A stretch of 64,000 nucleotides of DNA from the NCBI RefSeq assembly GCF_014764705.1, contig NZ_JACXXG010000024.1, positions 1 through 64,000 of the forward strand. Reading direction: 5' to 3'. Below, in pieces: positions 21,009-34,113 of the stretch. A program made the translations under genes and the position numbers. Positions within the stretch are counted from its first letter, which is position 1, and each line of letters starts with the position of its first letter. The notes below the pieces were generated by a model. That model saw nothing but the letters and a program-made list of their open reading frames with translations, searched no databases and was not told where the DNA came from. The stretch comes from Stutzerimonas kunmingensis (lineage in GTDB: Bacteria > Pseudomonadota > Gammaproteobacteria > Pseudomonadales > Pseudomonadaceae).

Positions 21009-22679
21009 TCAGGCGGGCTTCGCCGCGGCCTCGATCTTGCGAGTAATGTACCACTGCTGGGCGATGGACAGGACGTTGTTGACCACCCAGTACAGCACCA
21101 GACCGGCAGGGAACCAGAGGAAGAAGAAGGTGAAGATCACCGGCAGCAGCTTCATCACTCGCGCCTGCATCGGATCCGGCGGCGTCGGGTTCAGCTGCTG
21201 CTGGATGAACATGGTCACGCCCATGATGATCGGCAGGATGAAGAACGGGTCTTTGATCGAAAGGTCGGTGATCCAGAACATCCAGGGCGCCTGGCGCATC
21301 TCGACGCTTTCCAGCAGGACCCAGTACAGGGCCAGGAATACCGGCATCTGCACCAGGATCGGCAGGCAGCCGCCCAGCGGATTGATCTTTTCCTTCTTGT
21401 ACAGCTCCATCATCGCCTGGGACATCTTCTGGCGGTCGTCGCCATGCTGTTCCTTCAGCGCCTGCATTTTCGGCGACACCGCACGCATGCGCGCCATCGA
21501 CCGGTAGCTGGCCGCGGAGAGCGGGAAGAAGGCGAGCTTGATGACGATGGTCAGAACGATGATCGACCAGCCCCAGTTGCCCAGCAGAGCGTGGATGTTT
21601 TCCAGCAGCCAGAAGATCGGCTGAGCGATGAACCAGAGGATGCCGTAGTCGACGGTCAGACGCAGACCGGGGGACAGTTCTTCCAGCTTGTCCTGGCTCT
21701 TCGGGCCGGCATACAGCGTGGCGCCTGTCTCGCCCTGCGCGCCGGCAGGTACGGTAACGGCGGGGCCGGTGAAGCCGATGATGTAGTTGCCCTGGCTATC
21801 CTTGCGCGTCTGCACCTGGTTGGTATCGCCCGGCTGAGGAATCCAGGCGGTGACGAAATAATGTTGCAGCCAGGCGATCCAGCCACCCTGCACGCTTTCA
21901 CGCAGGTTGCTTTCATCCATGTCGCCCATGGAGACCTTACGATACGGCTCGTCCTTGGTCCACAGCGCAGCGCCAAGGTAGGTAGCGGTGCCAGTGGCAG
22001 TGCTTGAGGAGGGATCGCCGCTGTTGTCGCGCTTGAGCTGACCGAACAGGTAACCGGTCCAGGGTTGACCGCTCTGGTTGTCGATCAGGTAGTTCACCTT
22101 CAGCGCATAATTACCGCGCTCGAGGGTGAAACGCTTGATGTAGTTGACGCCATCAGCATTGTATTTCAGATCGACGACCACCTGATCCTGACCTTCGGCC
22201 AGTTGGTACTCGCTTTTCTCACTGCTGTACTGAGGACGCCCGCTGGCCTTGTCCGGGCCGTCGCCGATCAGGCCGCTTTGTGCTTCATAGACTCGCTCGC
22301 CACTACGCTCGAACAGTTGGAACGGCACATCGGGACGATCCTGACGACGCGGGTACTGCGGCAGATGCAGTTCGACGATGTCGCCACCGCGCGGATCGAT
22401 CGCCACGTCAAGCACGTCGCTGCGCACACGAATCAGCTGGCTGCTTGGCGCGTTAGCCGGCAGGGCGCTGGCCTGTTGCTGGCCGGCAACCGCGGGCACA
22501 TCGCCAGCGGTGCCTTCGCTGTTGGCGGCGGGGCTATCCGGAAGAGCCGGTACGCCCGGCTGGCTTTGCGCGGTTTCGGTCGGCAGGGCTGCCTGACCGT
22601 AGTCCTGATTCCATTGAAGAACCATCAGGTAGGCAACGACTGCTAGAGCGACGAGCAGTATCGAGCGTTTGATATCCAT
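21009..22679 (-). CDS. yidC: Membrane protein insertase YidC
   Basis: YidC inserts and folds inner-membrane proteins, alone or with SecYEG. Its classical client is Fo subunit c, whose gene is in this window. The 556-residue protein has an N-terminal membrane anchor (about 7-23), a large periplasmic beta domain (about 60-350) and five C-terminal helices starting near 355. GWSIIVLTIVIKLAFFPLS and NPLGGCLPILVQMPVFLALYW are visible there. It follows yidD by two bases. Confidence 0.98.
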   Translation of the reverse strand: MDIKRSILLVALAVVAYLMVLQWNQDYGQAALPTETAQSQPGVPALPDSPAANSEGTAGDVPAVAGQQQASALPANAPSSQLIRVRSDVLDVAIDPRGGDIVELHLPQYPRRQDRPDVPFQLFERSGERVYEAQSGLIGDGPDKASGRPQYSSEKSEYQLAEGQDQVVVDLKYNADGVNYIKRFTLERGNYALKVNYLIDNQSGQPWTGYLFGQLKRDNSGDPSSSTATGTATYLGAALWTKDEPYRKVSMGDMDESNLRESVQGGWIAWLQHYFVTAWIPQPGDTNQVQTRKDSQGNYIIGFTGPAVTVPAGAQGETGATLYAGPKSQDKLEELSPGLRLTVDYGILWFIAQPIFWLLENIHALLGNWGWSIIVLTIVIKLAFFPLSAASYRSMARMRAVSPKMQALKEQHGDDRQKMSQAMMELYKKEKINPLGGCLPILVQMPVFLALYWVLLESVEMRQAPWMFWITDLSIKDPFFILPIIMGVTMFIQQQLNPTPPDPMQARVMKLLPVIFTFFFLWFPAGLVLYWVVNNVLSIAQQWYITRKIEAAAKPA

Positions 22680-22681
22680 GG

Positions 22682-22927
22682 TTACTCGGCCATCGGAGAT
22701 GAATTGGAAGTGTTATGAGAAGGCACGGGATCGTAGCCACCGGGATTCCACGGATGGCAGCGCCCCAACCTGCGCAGGCTCAGCCAGCCGCCACGCAACA
22801 GGCCATGAGTTTCGATGGCCTCGAGTGCATAGCAGGAGCAGCTTGGATAGAAACGGCAGTGACTGGCCATCATCGGACTGATGGCGTACTGGTAGACCCT
22901 GATCGAAGCGATGGCCAATTTACGCAT
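22682..22927 (-). CDS. yidD: Membrane protein insertion efficiency factor YidD
   Basis: YidD is a small membrane-associated protein that assists YidC-dependent insertion. The 81-residue protein shows the family core [31 protein letters not shown], with conserved cysteines and the RFYPSCS motif, and [14 protein letters not shown] near the C terminus. It overlaps the rnpA end by 8 bases and precedes yidC by 2. Confidence 0.95.
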   Translation of the reverse strand: MRKLAIASIRVYQYAISPMMASHCRFYPSCSCYALEAIETHGLLRGGWLSLRRLGRCHPWNPGGYDPVPSHNTSNSSPMAE

Positions 22928-23315
22928 GGGTGCTGTTGGCGGCTCCAGGTTCGACGGAGGTCTTGGATGGGCTGCGTGACAGTCGCTTCCAGAGCTTGGC
23001 GAATTGCTTCGCCAGTTCGGGATTGTCCAGATCAGCCAATCCCTTGCGGGCGATGATCACGATGTCCCAGCCCACCAGATCCAATTGGTGATGGCGGAAG
23101 GTCTCACGTATCTGCCGCTTGATGCGGTTACGTTCGACCGAGAGCTTGACGCTTTTCTTGCCGATCACCAGGCCAAGGCGGGGGTGTTGCAGATCGTTCT
23201 CGCGTGCCAACAGCAGGACATTCCTGCCAGGCACCTTACCGGAAGGGGAGTCGAAGACTGCCTTGAATTGGCGGGGAGTCAGCAGACGCTTTTCCCGGCC
23301 GAAGCCCCGACTCAC
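22920..23315 (-). CDS. rnpA: Ribonuclease P protein component
   Basis: RnpA is the protein cofactor of RNase P, which matures tRNA 5' ends. The 131-residue protein has the RNR signature ([10 protein letters not shown], residues 62-71) and the basic N-terminal fold. It starts with GTG at 23315 after an AGGTA site, 14 bases after the rpmH stop. The C-terminal tail beyond about 115 is Ser/Pro-rich and probably disordered. Confidence 0.97.
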   Translation of the reverse strand: MSRGFGREKRLLTPRQFKAVFDSPSGKVPGRNVLLLARENDLQHPRLGLVIGKKSVKLSVERNRIKRQIRETFRHHQLDLVGWDIVIIARKGLADLDNPELAKQFAKLWKRLSRSPSKTSVEPGAANSTHA

Positions 23316-23329
23316 TACCTGTTCCGATA

Positions 23330-23464
23330 TCAGACGGTTAGACGCTTACGGCCTTTGGCGCGACGACGCGACAGAACCTGACGACCGTTCTTGGTGGCCA
23401 TACGTGCACGGAAACCGTGAGTACGAGCGCGCTTGATGGTGCTGGGCTGGAAAGTGCGTTTCAT
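23330..23464 (-). CDS. rpmH: 50S ribosomal protein L34
   Basis: The 44-codon gene encodes [20 protein letters not shown], continues in the Arg/Lys-rich [20 protein letters not shown] and ends TV, an exact L34 pattern. It was read directly from the minus strand. It is the first gene of the rpmH-rnpA-yidD-yidC operon and borders oriC. Confidence 0.97.
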
Positions 23465-23523
23465 GGTGCGTTTACCTGGTGATCCATTGCGGGCCGGAAT
23501 GGCCCCCTTTTAAGAGACCGGCG

Positions 23524-23552
23524 ATTGTAGAGAAGCTATCGAGCCAGGTCAA
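23524..23552 (-). promoter_or_regulatory. Sigma-70 promoter of rpmH
   Basis: On the minus strand TTGACC (23552-23547) and TACAAT (23529-23524) are separated by 17 bases, about 60 bases upstream of the rpmH start. It is a strong match to the sigma-70 consensus, as expected for a ribosomal protein operon. Confidence 0.75.
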
Positions 23553-23573
23553 TTTCCAACCAGCCCTGCATGG

Positions 23574-23920
23574 ATGAAAAAATATAAGAGGAAAAGAAAT
23601 ATAAGCTCTTAAGATGTAATGCTTATATATGTGCAGCACCTTTTCTGTGGATAGATGGCTACAGACCTTAGGGGACGGGCACTCCCGCGAATGCAAACCT
23701 GGTGCGAAAGCGGTGCTCACCCCGTGCAGAGGCTCTGCGCAAGCTGGGGATTAAAACGCAAGATATCCACAGGCGGTGTTAGTCAGTGCTTTTGAACAGG
23801 CTTGACCACTGCCCTCAGGGGTATTTATCAACAGAGTTGGCGACAATGCTTTTCCATGCGTTGAGTGGTTGACCAGACCTAGGGTATTCCGTCCTGCGCT
23901 TCAGGTTTGTTGTGGATAAC
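23574..23920. other. oriC: Chromosomal replication origin oriC
   Basis: The rpmH-dnaA gap is the known oriC site in Pseudomonas. It contains an AT-rich unwinding candidate (about 23574-23635, with AAAAGAAATATAAG) and four DnaA-box matches: TGTGGATAG (23646-23654), ATATCCACA (23763-23771), TTATCAACA (23825-23833) and a perfect TGTGGATAA (23911-23919). Gene direction diverges here, with core genes reading leftward on one side and dnaA rightward on the other. The exact functional borders cannot be set by eye. Confidence 0.85.
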
Positions 23921-23941
23921 CTGAGGGCGCGCCGTTACAAT
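23911..23941 (+). promoter_or_regulatory. dnaA promoter overlapped by a DnaA box
   Basis: TACAAT at 23936-23941 is a likely -10, with TGGATA 17 bases upstream (23913-23918) as a weak -35. That -35 lies inside the perfect DnaA box TGTGGATAA at 23911-23919, which suggests repression of dnaA by its own product, as known in E. coli. Confidence 0.5.
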
Positions 23942-23980
23942 GGCCGCCGTCTTACCTCGACTGAGTCGATAGGAGCTTCC

Positions 23981-25426
23981 GTGTCGGTGGAACTTTGGCA
24001 GCAGTGTGTTGAGCTTTTGCGCGATGAACTGCCTGCTCAGCAATTCAACACATGGATTCGTCCACTACAGGTGGAAGGCGATGGTGATGAGCTGCGCGTC
24101 TATGCGCCCAATCGCTTCGTGCTTGACTGGGTCAACGAAAAGTACCTTTCCCGATTGTTGGAGCTGCTGTCGGAGCGTTCAAGCGGAATCGCTCCGGCGC
24201 TTTCTCTCCTTATAGGCAGTAAACGGACGTCATCCGCCGCTCTTCCTTCGGCTGCTGCTGCACGTGCTCAGCCACAGCCAATGGCAGTAAGCGCGCCTGC
24301 GCCGGCCATGCAGGCGCCACGCTTCGAGCCGTTGTCGGCTGACACCAGTGAACCCGAGCAGCCGCGTGTCGAGCGTACCGTGCAGGTCGAGGGTGGGCTC
24401 AAGCACACCAGCTACCTGAACCGGACCTTTACCTTCGAAAATTTCGTCGAGGGAAAGTCCAACCAGTTGGCGCGAGCCGCTGCCTGGCAGGTTGCCGACA
24501 ATCCCAAGCATGGCTACAACCCGCTTTTTCTGTACGGCGGTGTTGGCCTGGGTAAGACTCACCTGATGCATGCAGTGGGTAATCACCTGCTGAAGAAGAA
24601 CCCCAACGCCAAAGTGGTTTACCTGCACTCCGAGCGCTTCGTGGCCGATATGGTCAAGGCGCTGCAGCTCAATGCCATCAACGAGTTCAAGCGCTTCTAT
24701 CGCTCGGTCGATGCGCTGCTGATCGACGATATCCAGTTCTTCGCCAAAAAAGAGCGTTCGCAAGAAGAGTTCTTTCACACCTTCAACGCGCTGCTCGAAG
24801 GTGGCCAGCAGGTCATCCTCACCAGTGACCGCTATCCCAAGGAAATCGACGGCCTTGAGGAACGTCTGAAATCGCGTTTTGGCTGGGGTCTGACCGTTGC
24901 CGTCGAGCCGCCCGAGCTTGAGACTCGTGTAGCGATCCTGATGAAGAAGGCGGACCAGGCGAAGGTGGACCTGCCCCACGACGCGGCTTTCTTCATTGCC
25001 CAGCGGATCCGTTCGAACGTCCGTGAACTCGAAGGAGCGCTGAAGCGGGTCATCGCCCATGCTCACTTCATGGGGCGCGATATCACGATCGAACTGATTC
25101 GCGAATCGCTGAAGGACTTGCTGGCGTTGCAGGATAAACTGGTCAGCGTCGACAATATCCAGCGCACCGTGGCCGAATACTACAAGATCAAGATATCCGA
25201 CTTGCTCTCGAAGCGGCGATCGCGATCGGTCGCCCGACCGCGGCAGGTGGCCATGGCCCTGTCCAAGGAGCTGACCAACCACAGCCTCCCGGAGATCGGC
25301 GACGCGTTCGGTGGGCGGGATCACACCACGGTTCTGCATGCTTGCCGTAAGATCGCCGAACTACGGGAAACTGACGCGGATATACGTGAAGATTACAAAA
25401 ATTTGCTGCGAACTTTGACAACCTGA
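23981..25426 (+). CDS. dnaA: Chromosomal replication initiator protein DnaA
   Basis: DnaA binds DnaA boxes at oriC, unwinds the origin and loads DnaB. The 481-residue protein has the N-terminal oligomerisation domain (1-75), a Pro/Ala-rich linker (about 82-135), the AAA+ domain with Walker A GGVGLGKT (186-193) and Walker B LLIDDIQF, and the C-terminal helix-turn-helix with [11 protein letters not shown]. The start is GTG 23981, preceded by AGGAG; the longer frame from 23912 runs through promoter sequence. dnaN follows by 33 bases. Confidence 0.98.
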   Translation: MSVELWQQCVELLRDELPAQQFNTWIRPLQVEGDGDELRVYAPNRFVLDWVNEKYLSRLLELLSERSSGIAPALSLLIGSKRTSSAALPSAAAARAQPQPMAVSAPAPAMQAPRFEPLSADTSEPEQPRVERTVQVEGGLKHTSYLNRTFTFENFVEGKSNQLARAAAWQVADNPKHGYNPLFLYGGVGLGKTHLMHAVGNHLLKKNPNAKVVYLHSERFVADMVKALQLNAINEFKRFYRSVDALLIDDIQFFAKKERSQEEFFHTFNALLEGGQQVILTSDRYPKEIDGLEERLKSRFGWGLTVAVEPPELETRVAILMKKADQAKVDLPHDAAFFIAQRIRSNVRELEGALKRVIAHAHFMGRDITIELIRESLKDLLALQDKLVSVDNIQRTVAEYYKIKISDLLSKRRSRSVARPRQVAMALSKELTNHSLPEIGDAFGGRDHTTVLHACRKIAELRETDADIREDYKNLLRTLTT

Positions 25427-25459
25427 GTGCGACCTAATCTATAGGCAAGGGACCAGACC

Positions 25460-26563
25460 ATGCATTTCTCCATTCAGCGCGAAGCCCTGTTGAAACCCCT
25501 GCAGCTGGTTGCTGGCGTCGTTGAGCGCCGTCAGACCTTGCCGGTGCTGTCCAACGTACTGCTTGTGGTGCAAGGACAGCAATTGTCGCTGACCGGTACC
25601 GATCTCGAAGTCGAACTGGTCGGCCGTGTTGCCCTTGAAGAGGCCGCCGAGCCAGGCGAGATCACCGTTCCGGCGCGCAAACTCATGGACATTTGCAAGA
25701 GCCTGCCGAGCGATGCGCTGATCAATATCCGTCTCGATGATCAGAAGGTTGTTATCAAGTCCGGGCGCAGCCGCTTTACCCTTTCAACTTTGCCGGCCAA
25801 TGACTTCCCTACGGTTGAAGAAGGCCCAGGTTCGCTTTCCTTCACCGTCGAACAGGGCAAGCTGCGCAAGCTGATCGAGCGCAGCAGCTTTGCCATGGCG
25901 CAGCAGGACGTTCGCTACTACCTCAACGGTATGCTCATCGAAGTTTCAAGCGGAATGCTGCGCGCGGTAGCGACGGACGGCCACCGCCTGGCGATGTGCT
26001 CGATGCAGGCGGGGATCGAGCAACCCGATCGGCATCAGGTCATCGTGCCGCGTAAGGGTATCCTCGAGCTCGCGCGGCTGCTCAACGATCAGGACGCCGA
26101 GGTCAGCATCGTTCTGGGCCAGCACCATATTCGCGCCACCACTGGCGAGTTCACCTTCACCTCCAAGCTGGTGGACGGCAAGTTCCCGGACTATGAGCGC
26201 GTGCTGCCGCGTGGTGGCGACAAGCTTGTGGTGGGAGATCGTCAGTTGCTGCGTGAAGCATTCAGTCGCACGGCGATTCTCTCCAACGAAAAGTACCGCG
26301 GCATTCGTCTGCAGTTGGAAAGTGGGCTGTTGAAGATTCAGGCGAACAACCCCGAACAGGAAGAAGCTGAGGAAGAGGTTGCGGTCGACTACAACGGCAG
26401 TTCGTTGGAGATCGGTTTCAACGTCAGCTATCTGCTGGATGTGCTGGGCGTGATGACCACCGAACAGGTGCGTCTGATCCTGTCTGACGCGAACAGCAGT
26501 GCTCTGGTTCAGGAGTTCGATAACGACGATTCCGCATATGTCGTGATGCCGATGCGTCTGTAA
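25460..26563 (+). CDS. dnaN: DNA polymerase III sliding clamp (beta subunit)
   Basis: DnaN forms the ring-shaped dimer that tethers polymerase III to DNA. The 367-residue length is normal, with three clamp folds. It begins MHFSIQREALLKPLQ and ends DSAYVVMPMRL, the standard beta-clamp C terminus that borders the client-binding cleft. It sits between dnaA and recF. Confidence 0.98.
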   Translation: MHFSIQREALLKPLQLVAGVVERRQTLPVLSNVLLVVQGQQLSLTGTDLEVELVGRVALEEAAEPGEITVPARKLMDICKSLPSDALINIRLDDQKVVIKSGRSRFTLSTLPANDFPTVEEGPGSLSFTVEQGKLRKLIERSSFAMAQQDVRYYLNGMLIEVSSGMLRAVATDGHRLAMCSMQAGIEQPDRHQVIVPRKGILELARLLNDQDAEVSIVLGQHHIRATTGEFTFTSKLVDGKFPDYERVLPRGGDKLVVGDRQLLREAFSRTAILSNEKYRGIRLQLESGLLKIQANNPEQEEAEEEVAVDYNGSSLEIGFNVSYLLDVLGVMTTEQVRLILSDANSSALVQEFDNDDSAYVVMPMRL

Positions 26564-26572
26564 ACCAGCTTC

Positions 26573-30096
<3,524 letters not shown>

Positions 30097-30130
30097 TCCG
30101 CCGCCGTTCCAGACCAAGGCAACAAAACAG

Positions 30131-30164
30131 AACCCCGACTCATAAGGTCGGGGTTTTTTGTTTT
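30131..30164 (+). terminator. Rho-independent terminator after gyrB
   Basis: AACCCCGAC (30131-30139) pairs with GTCGGGGTT (30147-30155) around a 7-base loop and is followed by TTTTTTGTTTT. It ends the dnaA-dnaN-recF-gyrB transcript. Confidence 0.9.
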
Positions 30165-30168
30165 AGGG

Positions 30169-30205
30169 ATAGGCTGTCTAAATCGAACTGACTGTTTTAA
30201 TCAAT
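30169..30205 (+). promoter_or_regulatory. OxyR-like four-half-site box upstream of ahpF
   Basis: ATAG, AAAT, ACTG and CAAT start at 30169, 30180, 30191 and 30202, keeping the 11-base spacing of the OxyR pattern ATAG-N7-CTAT-N7-ATAG-N7-CTAT and matching 11 of its 16 positions. It lies about 100 bases before ahpF, a classical OxyR target. The spacing is seen directly; regulation is inferred. Confidence 0.45.
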
Positions 30206-30302
30206 TTCGAAATAGTCCCTTTCCGGCGTAAGGTTGCTTCATTCGAGATTCATCACCTTACCGAGCCCTCCGGGCCACCATAGTTTACGAGGACAGTTGC
30301 CA

Positions 30303-31865
30303 ATGTTGGACACCAATCTCAAGACCCAGTTGAAAGCCTACCTGGAGAAGGTCACCCAGCCCTTCGAGATCGTCGCGTCCCTCGATGACGGCGAGAAATC
30401 CCGGGAAATGCTGAGCCTGCTGCAGGACATCGCCGGCCTCAGCGACAAGATCACCCTCAAGACCGATGGCAACGATGCACGCAAGCCGTCGTTCTCGCTC
30501 AACCGCATCGGCGGCAACATCAGCCTGCGTTTTGCCGGCATCCCCATGGGCCACGAATTCACCTCGCTGGTGCTGGCCCTGCTGCAGGTCGGCGGCCACC
30601 CGTCGAAGACGGCGGCGGAGGTGATCGAGCAGATCAAGGCGCTGGATGGCGACTACAGCTTCGAAACCTACTTCTCGCTGTCCTGCCAGAACTGCCCGGA
30701 CGTGGTCCAGGCGCTGAACCTGATGGCCGTGCTGAACCCGAACATCAAGCACGTCGCCATCGACGGCGCGCTGTTCCAGGACGAAGTCGAAGCCCGTCAG
30801 ATCATGTCGGTGCCGAGCATCTACCTCAACGGCGAGCTGTTCACCCAGGGCCGCATGAGCGAGGAGGAGATCCTCGCCAAGCTCGATACCGGCTCCAGCG
30901 CCCGTGACGCCGAGAAGCTCAAGGCCAAGGACGCCTTCGACGTGCTGGTGGTCGGCGGCGGTCCGGCCGGCGCCGCAGCGGCCATCTACGCGGCGCGCAA
31001 AGGCATCCGCACCGGTGTCGCGGCCGAGCGCTTCGGCGGTCAGGTGCTCGACACCATGGCCATCGAGAACTTCATCTCGGTGAAGGAAACCGAAGGCCCG
31101 AAACTGGCCCGCGCGCTGGAAGAGCACGTGCGCGAGTACGACGTCGACATCATGAACCTGCAGCGCGCCAGTCAGCTGATCCCGGCCGGCGACGACGGCC
31201 TGCATCGTGTGCAGTTCGAGAATGGCGGCGAGCTCAAGGCCAAGACCCTGATCCTCGCCACCGGCGCGCGCTGGCGCGAAATGAACGTGCCCGGCGAGCA
31301 GGAATACCGCGGCCGTGGTGTCGCCTACTGCCCGCACTGCGACGGCCCGCTGTTCAAGGGCAAGCGCGTGGCGGTGATCGGCGGCGGCAACTCCGGTGTC
31401 GAGGCGGCCATCGACCTGGCCGGCATCGTCGCCCACGTGACTCTGCTCGAGTTCGGCGAAGAGCTGCGGGCCGACGCCGTGCTGCAGCGCAAGCTCAACA
31501 GCCTGCCCAACGTCCGCGTGCTGAAGATGGCGCAGACCACCGAGGTCCAGGGCGACGGCCAGAAGGTCACCGGCCTGGTCTACAAGGACCGCACCAGCGA
31601 CGAGCTGCACAACGTCGAGCTGGAAGGCATCTTCGTGCAGATCGGCCTGCTGCCCAACAGCGAGTGGCTCAAGGGCGCCCTGGAGCTGTCGCGCTTCGGC
31701 GAGATCATCGTTGATGCCAAGGGCCAGACCAGCATTCCCGGTGTGTTCGCCGCCGGCGACGTGACCACGGTGCCGTACAAGCAGATCGTGATCGCCGTCG
31801 GCGAAGGCGCCAAGGCCTCGCTGAGCGCCTTCGATCACCTGATCCGGTCGTCCGCGCCGGCCTGA
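30303..31865 (+). CDS. ahpF: Alkyl hydroperoxide reductase subunit F
   Basis: AhpF passes electrons from NADH through FAD and two disulfides to the peroxidase AhpC. The 520-residue protein has an N-terminal thioredoxin-like tandem with Cys128-x2-Cys131 (SCQNCPDV), an FAD-binding [10 protein letters not shown] near 218, the redox-active Cys343-x2-Cys346 (YCPHCDG) and an NAD-binding [11 protein letters not shown] start at ATG 30303 ([10 protein letters not shown]); the open frame upstream from 30234 is leader. Codon use is strongly GC-biased, like a highly expressed gene. No ahpC is present in this window. A terminator follows. Confidence 0.97.
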   Translation: MLDTNLKTQLKAYLEKVTQPFEIVASLDDGEKSREMLSLLQDIAGLSDKITLKTDGNDARKPSFSLNRIGGNISLRFAGIPMGHEFTSLVLALLQVGGHPSKTAAEVIEQIKALDGDYSFETYFSLSCQNCPDVVQALNLMAVLNPNIKHVAIDGALFQDEVEARQIMSVPSIYLNGELFTQGRMSEEEILAKLDTGSSARDAEKLKAKDAFDVLVVGGGPAGAAAAIYAARKGIRTGVAAERFGGQVLDTMAIENFISVKETEGPKLARALEEHVREYDVDIMNLQRASQLIPAGDDGLHRVQFENGGELKAKTLILATGARWREMNVPGEQEYRGRGVAYCPHCDGPLFKGKRVAVIGGGNSGVEAAIDLAGIVAHVTLLEFGEELRADAVLQRKLNSLPNVRVLKMAQTTEVQGDGQKVTGLVYKDRTSDELHNVELEGIFVQIGLLPNSEWLKGALELSRFGEIIVDAKGQTSIPGVFAAGDVTTVPYKQIVIAVGEGAKASLSAFDHLIRSSAPA

Positions 31866-31884
31866 ATCGAAGCGCAATAAAGAA

Positions 31885-31915
31885 GGGGAGCAGCCGCGAG
31901 GTTGCTCCCCTTTTT
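31885..31915. terminator. Terminator shared by ahpF and the convergent diguanylate cyclase
   Basis: GGGGAGCA (31885-31892) pairs with TGCTCCCC (31903-31910) and is followed by TTTTT on the plus strand. On the minus strand the stem is followed by a T-rich stretch (CTTCTTTATT), so it can serve both converging genes. Confidence 0.8.
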
Positions 31916-31931
31916 CATTGCGTGCCGTTTG

Positions 31932-33311
31932 CTAGGCGAGCGTCGGACTGTGAAGCACGCAGCGATTGCGCCCTTCGTGTTTTGCCTGATACAGCGCCTG
32001 ATCGGCTTGTTGCAGCAGACGTTCGTAATCCGGATGGCCGTCATGCACTGCCATACCGATGCTGACGGTGACCTGCAGAACTGCTCCATTGGATAGACGG
32101 AACTGCTCACGGGCGATGCGCTCGCGCAACTTCTCTGCCGCGGCAAACGCCTTGTTGGCATCTATGTCCACTAGTACCAGCAGGAACTCTTCGCCGCCCA
32201 GGCGGAACGCATAGTCGCCACCGCGGGTGTTGCTGGCCAGCAGCGCACCGACCTGCTGCAGAATCTGGTCACCGCCGTCATGGCCATGGGTGTCGTTGAT
32301 GCGCTTGAAGTGGTCGACATCGATGGCGAGCACGCCGAAGGTGTTGTTCGACTGGCGCGCGTAAAGCACTTCCTTGGCCATCACCACCGGCAGGAACTTG
32401 CGGTTGAGTAGCCGCGTCAGCACGTCTCGGCCGGCCTCCAGGTCGTTGGCCTGTTCGAACAGGCTGTCGAGCAAAAACTTGATCGAGCGGGTCTGTTCGC
32501 GGATCTGATGCAGCTTGCCCAGCCGCGCACTGGCGTCCTGCAGCCCGCCAATGGCTTTGAGCTCCTGATCGATGCGCTCGATATAGTCGAGGATACTGGC
32601 GCTTTCCGGCGAACCCTGGAACGCGTGGGAGGCCTTGTGGCGGAACCACAGGCCGAACTCGGAACCCGCCAGTTGCGGCAGCGCGCCGGTCAGGTTGCCG
32701 ATCGCCAGGTCGAACATCAGCTGATTCTCCCAATCGAGCAGTGCCGCGCGCTGTCGCTCTTTTTCGACGCCGATGTTCTGCGAGACGGAGAACAGCCGAT
32801 AGGCCTCCTCGGCGCGGGAGTTGCGATCGTGAGACTGGGAATAGGCGAAGCAGATGATCTCCACCGCCAGGTCGATCAGGTCGGAACCCATGCGTGCCGC
32901 TTTGCGTCGCACTGGCTCGGCGAGATCGCGCTGTTCCAGCAACTGGCGCAGGCGGCCCTTGAGCGAGCGGGAGCCGCGCAGCACCAGGCTGACCGGAATC
33001 TCGATGCGGGCGTGGATGTCGCCGACCTTGCGCTGCAGGTCTATGACGGCGTCGAGGTCGCTATGGGCCGTCGACGAACATACCGTGACGATCCACTTCT
33101 GCATCGATTTGCCGAGGCGGTTCTTCACCTGATCGTGGGACAGGAAGCTGGCCGAATGGGGATCGGCAAGCATCTGGGAATAGAAATGCTCGGCCAGCTC
33201 GGCGCTCTTTTCTTCGGCAACGGCCTGCAGTGCGATAGCCGCTTCGGCAGGATAGCCGTCCAGCAGGCGCAGCCATTCGGCGACCAGCTGGTGGTTGGGT
33301 ATTTGCTGCAT
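31932..33311 (-). CDS. Globin-coupled diguanylate cyclase (DosC-like oxygen sensor)
   Basis: The 459-residue protein joins an N-terminal heme-globin sensor to a C-terminal GGDEF domain that makes c-di-GMP. In the globin part, His100 (GDIHARIEIP) matches the proximal heme ligand of DosC and Tyr44 (EHFYSQM) the distal ligand. A helical linker spans about 160-290. The cyclase domain has GGEEF (372-376) and an inhibitory I-site RGGD (363-366) exactly five residues before it, so product inhibition is likely. No EAL domain is present. It converges on ahpF, which puts oxygen sensing next to peroxide defence. Confidence 0.9.
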   Translation of the reverse strand: MQQIPNHQLVAEWLRLLDGYPAEAAIALQAVAEEKSAELAEHFYSQMLADPHSASFLSHDQVKNRLGKSMQKWIVTVCSSTAHSDLDAVIDLQRKVGDIHARIEIPVSLVLRGSRSLKGRLRQLLEQRDLAEPVRRKAARMGSDLIDLAVEIICFAYSQSHDRNSRAEEAYRLFSVSQNIGVEKERQRAALLDWENQLMFDLAIGNLTGALPQLAGSEFGLWFRHKASHAFQGSPESASILDYIERIDQELKAIGGLQDASARLGKLHQIREQTRSIKFLLDSLFEQANDLEAGRDVLTRLLNRKFLPVVMAKEVLYARQSNNTFGVLAIDVDHFKRINDTHGHDGGDQILQQVGALLASNTRGGDYAFRLGGEEFLLVLVDIDANKAFAAAEKLRERIAREQFRLSNGAVLQVTVSIGMAVHDGHPDYERLLQQADQALYQAKHEGRNRCVLHSPTLA

Positions 33312-33363
33312 AGGGGACTCGTGAAGCTGAGGCGCGCGTCCCTGCCCTGCCTCAGCGTAGTGA

Positions 33364-34113
33364 TCAGAGGGTCGGGCGACCCTGAGCTTCGAGCTGGCTG
33401 ACTTGCGCGTTGATCCAATCTTCGGCGCGTTGATTGAGCTCGGCGATGGCCCGCGGGCTTTCGCTGTCGGCGAACATGGCCGGGCCGATCACCACCTGGA
33501 TAGTGCCGGGACGCTTGCCCCAACCGGCCTTCGGCCAGAACATGCCGGCGTTGTGCGCGATGGGAAGCACTGGCAGACCGGCGTTGACTGCCAGGGCCGC
33601 GCCGCTGCGGGAGAACTTGCCCTGCTCACCCACTGGTACGCGGGTGCCTTCCGGGAATATCAGCACCCAGGCGCCCTGCTCCAGACGCTCGTGACCCTGC
33701 TTGGCGACCTGGCGCAGCGCCGCCTTGGGGTTGTCGCGATCAATGGCGATCGGCTTGAGCAGCATGATCGCCCAGCCGAAGAACGGCACCCGCAACAACT
33801 CACGCTTGAGCACCTGAGTCAGCGGCTCGAAATAGGCCGAGAGAAAGAAGGTTTCCCAGGTGCTCTGGTGCTTGGCCAGGATCACGCAGGGACGCGCCGG
33901 CACATTCTCCGCGCCATGCACCTCGTAGCGCAGGCCAACCAGCGTCTTGCCCAACCACACGGCGCAGCGACACCAGTTCTGTACCACGAAGCGATAGCGC
34001 GCGCGGAACGCCATGAACGGGGCGAACACCAGGCTCACCAGGCACCAGGCGAACGCGGTGAACGCCAGCATGAAGTAGAACAGGGCGATACGAACGGGTA
34101 ACAGGAGGCTCAT
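33364..34113 (-). CDS. plsC: 1-acyl-sn-glycerol-3-phosphate acyltransferase (PlsC-like)
   Basis: The protein transfers an acyl chain to lysophosphatidate or a related lysolipid at the inner membrane. The 249 residues include an N-terminal membrane helix (about 8-32), the catalytic H-x4-acid motif HQSTWE (82-87, with Glu instead of the more common Asp) and the substrate motif FPEGTR (153-158). It overlaps gmhB by four bases. The order glyQ-glyS-gmhB-plsC next to the gyrB region is standard in Pseudomonas, where several PlsC paralogues exist, so exact substrate is uncertain. Confidence 0.92.
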   Translation of the reverse strand: MSLLLPVRIALFYFMLAFTAFAWCLVSLVFAPFMAFRARYRFVVQNWCRCAVWLGKTLVGLRYEVHGAENVPARPCVILAKHQSTWETFFLSAYFEPLTQVLKRELLRVPFFGWAIMLLKPIAIDRDNPKAALRQVAKQGHERLEQGAWVLIFPEGTRVPVGEQGKFSRSGAALAVNAGLPVLPIAHNAGMFWPKAGWGKRPGTIQVVIGPAMFADSESPRAIAELNQRAEDWINAQVSQLEAQGRPTL

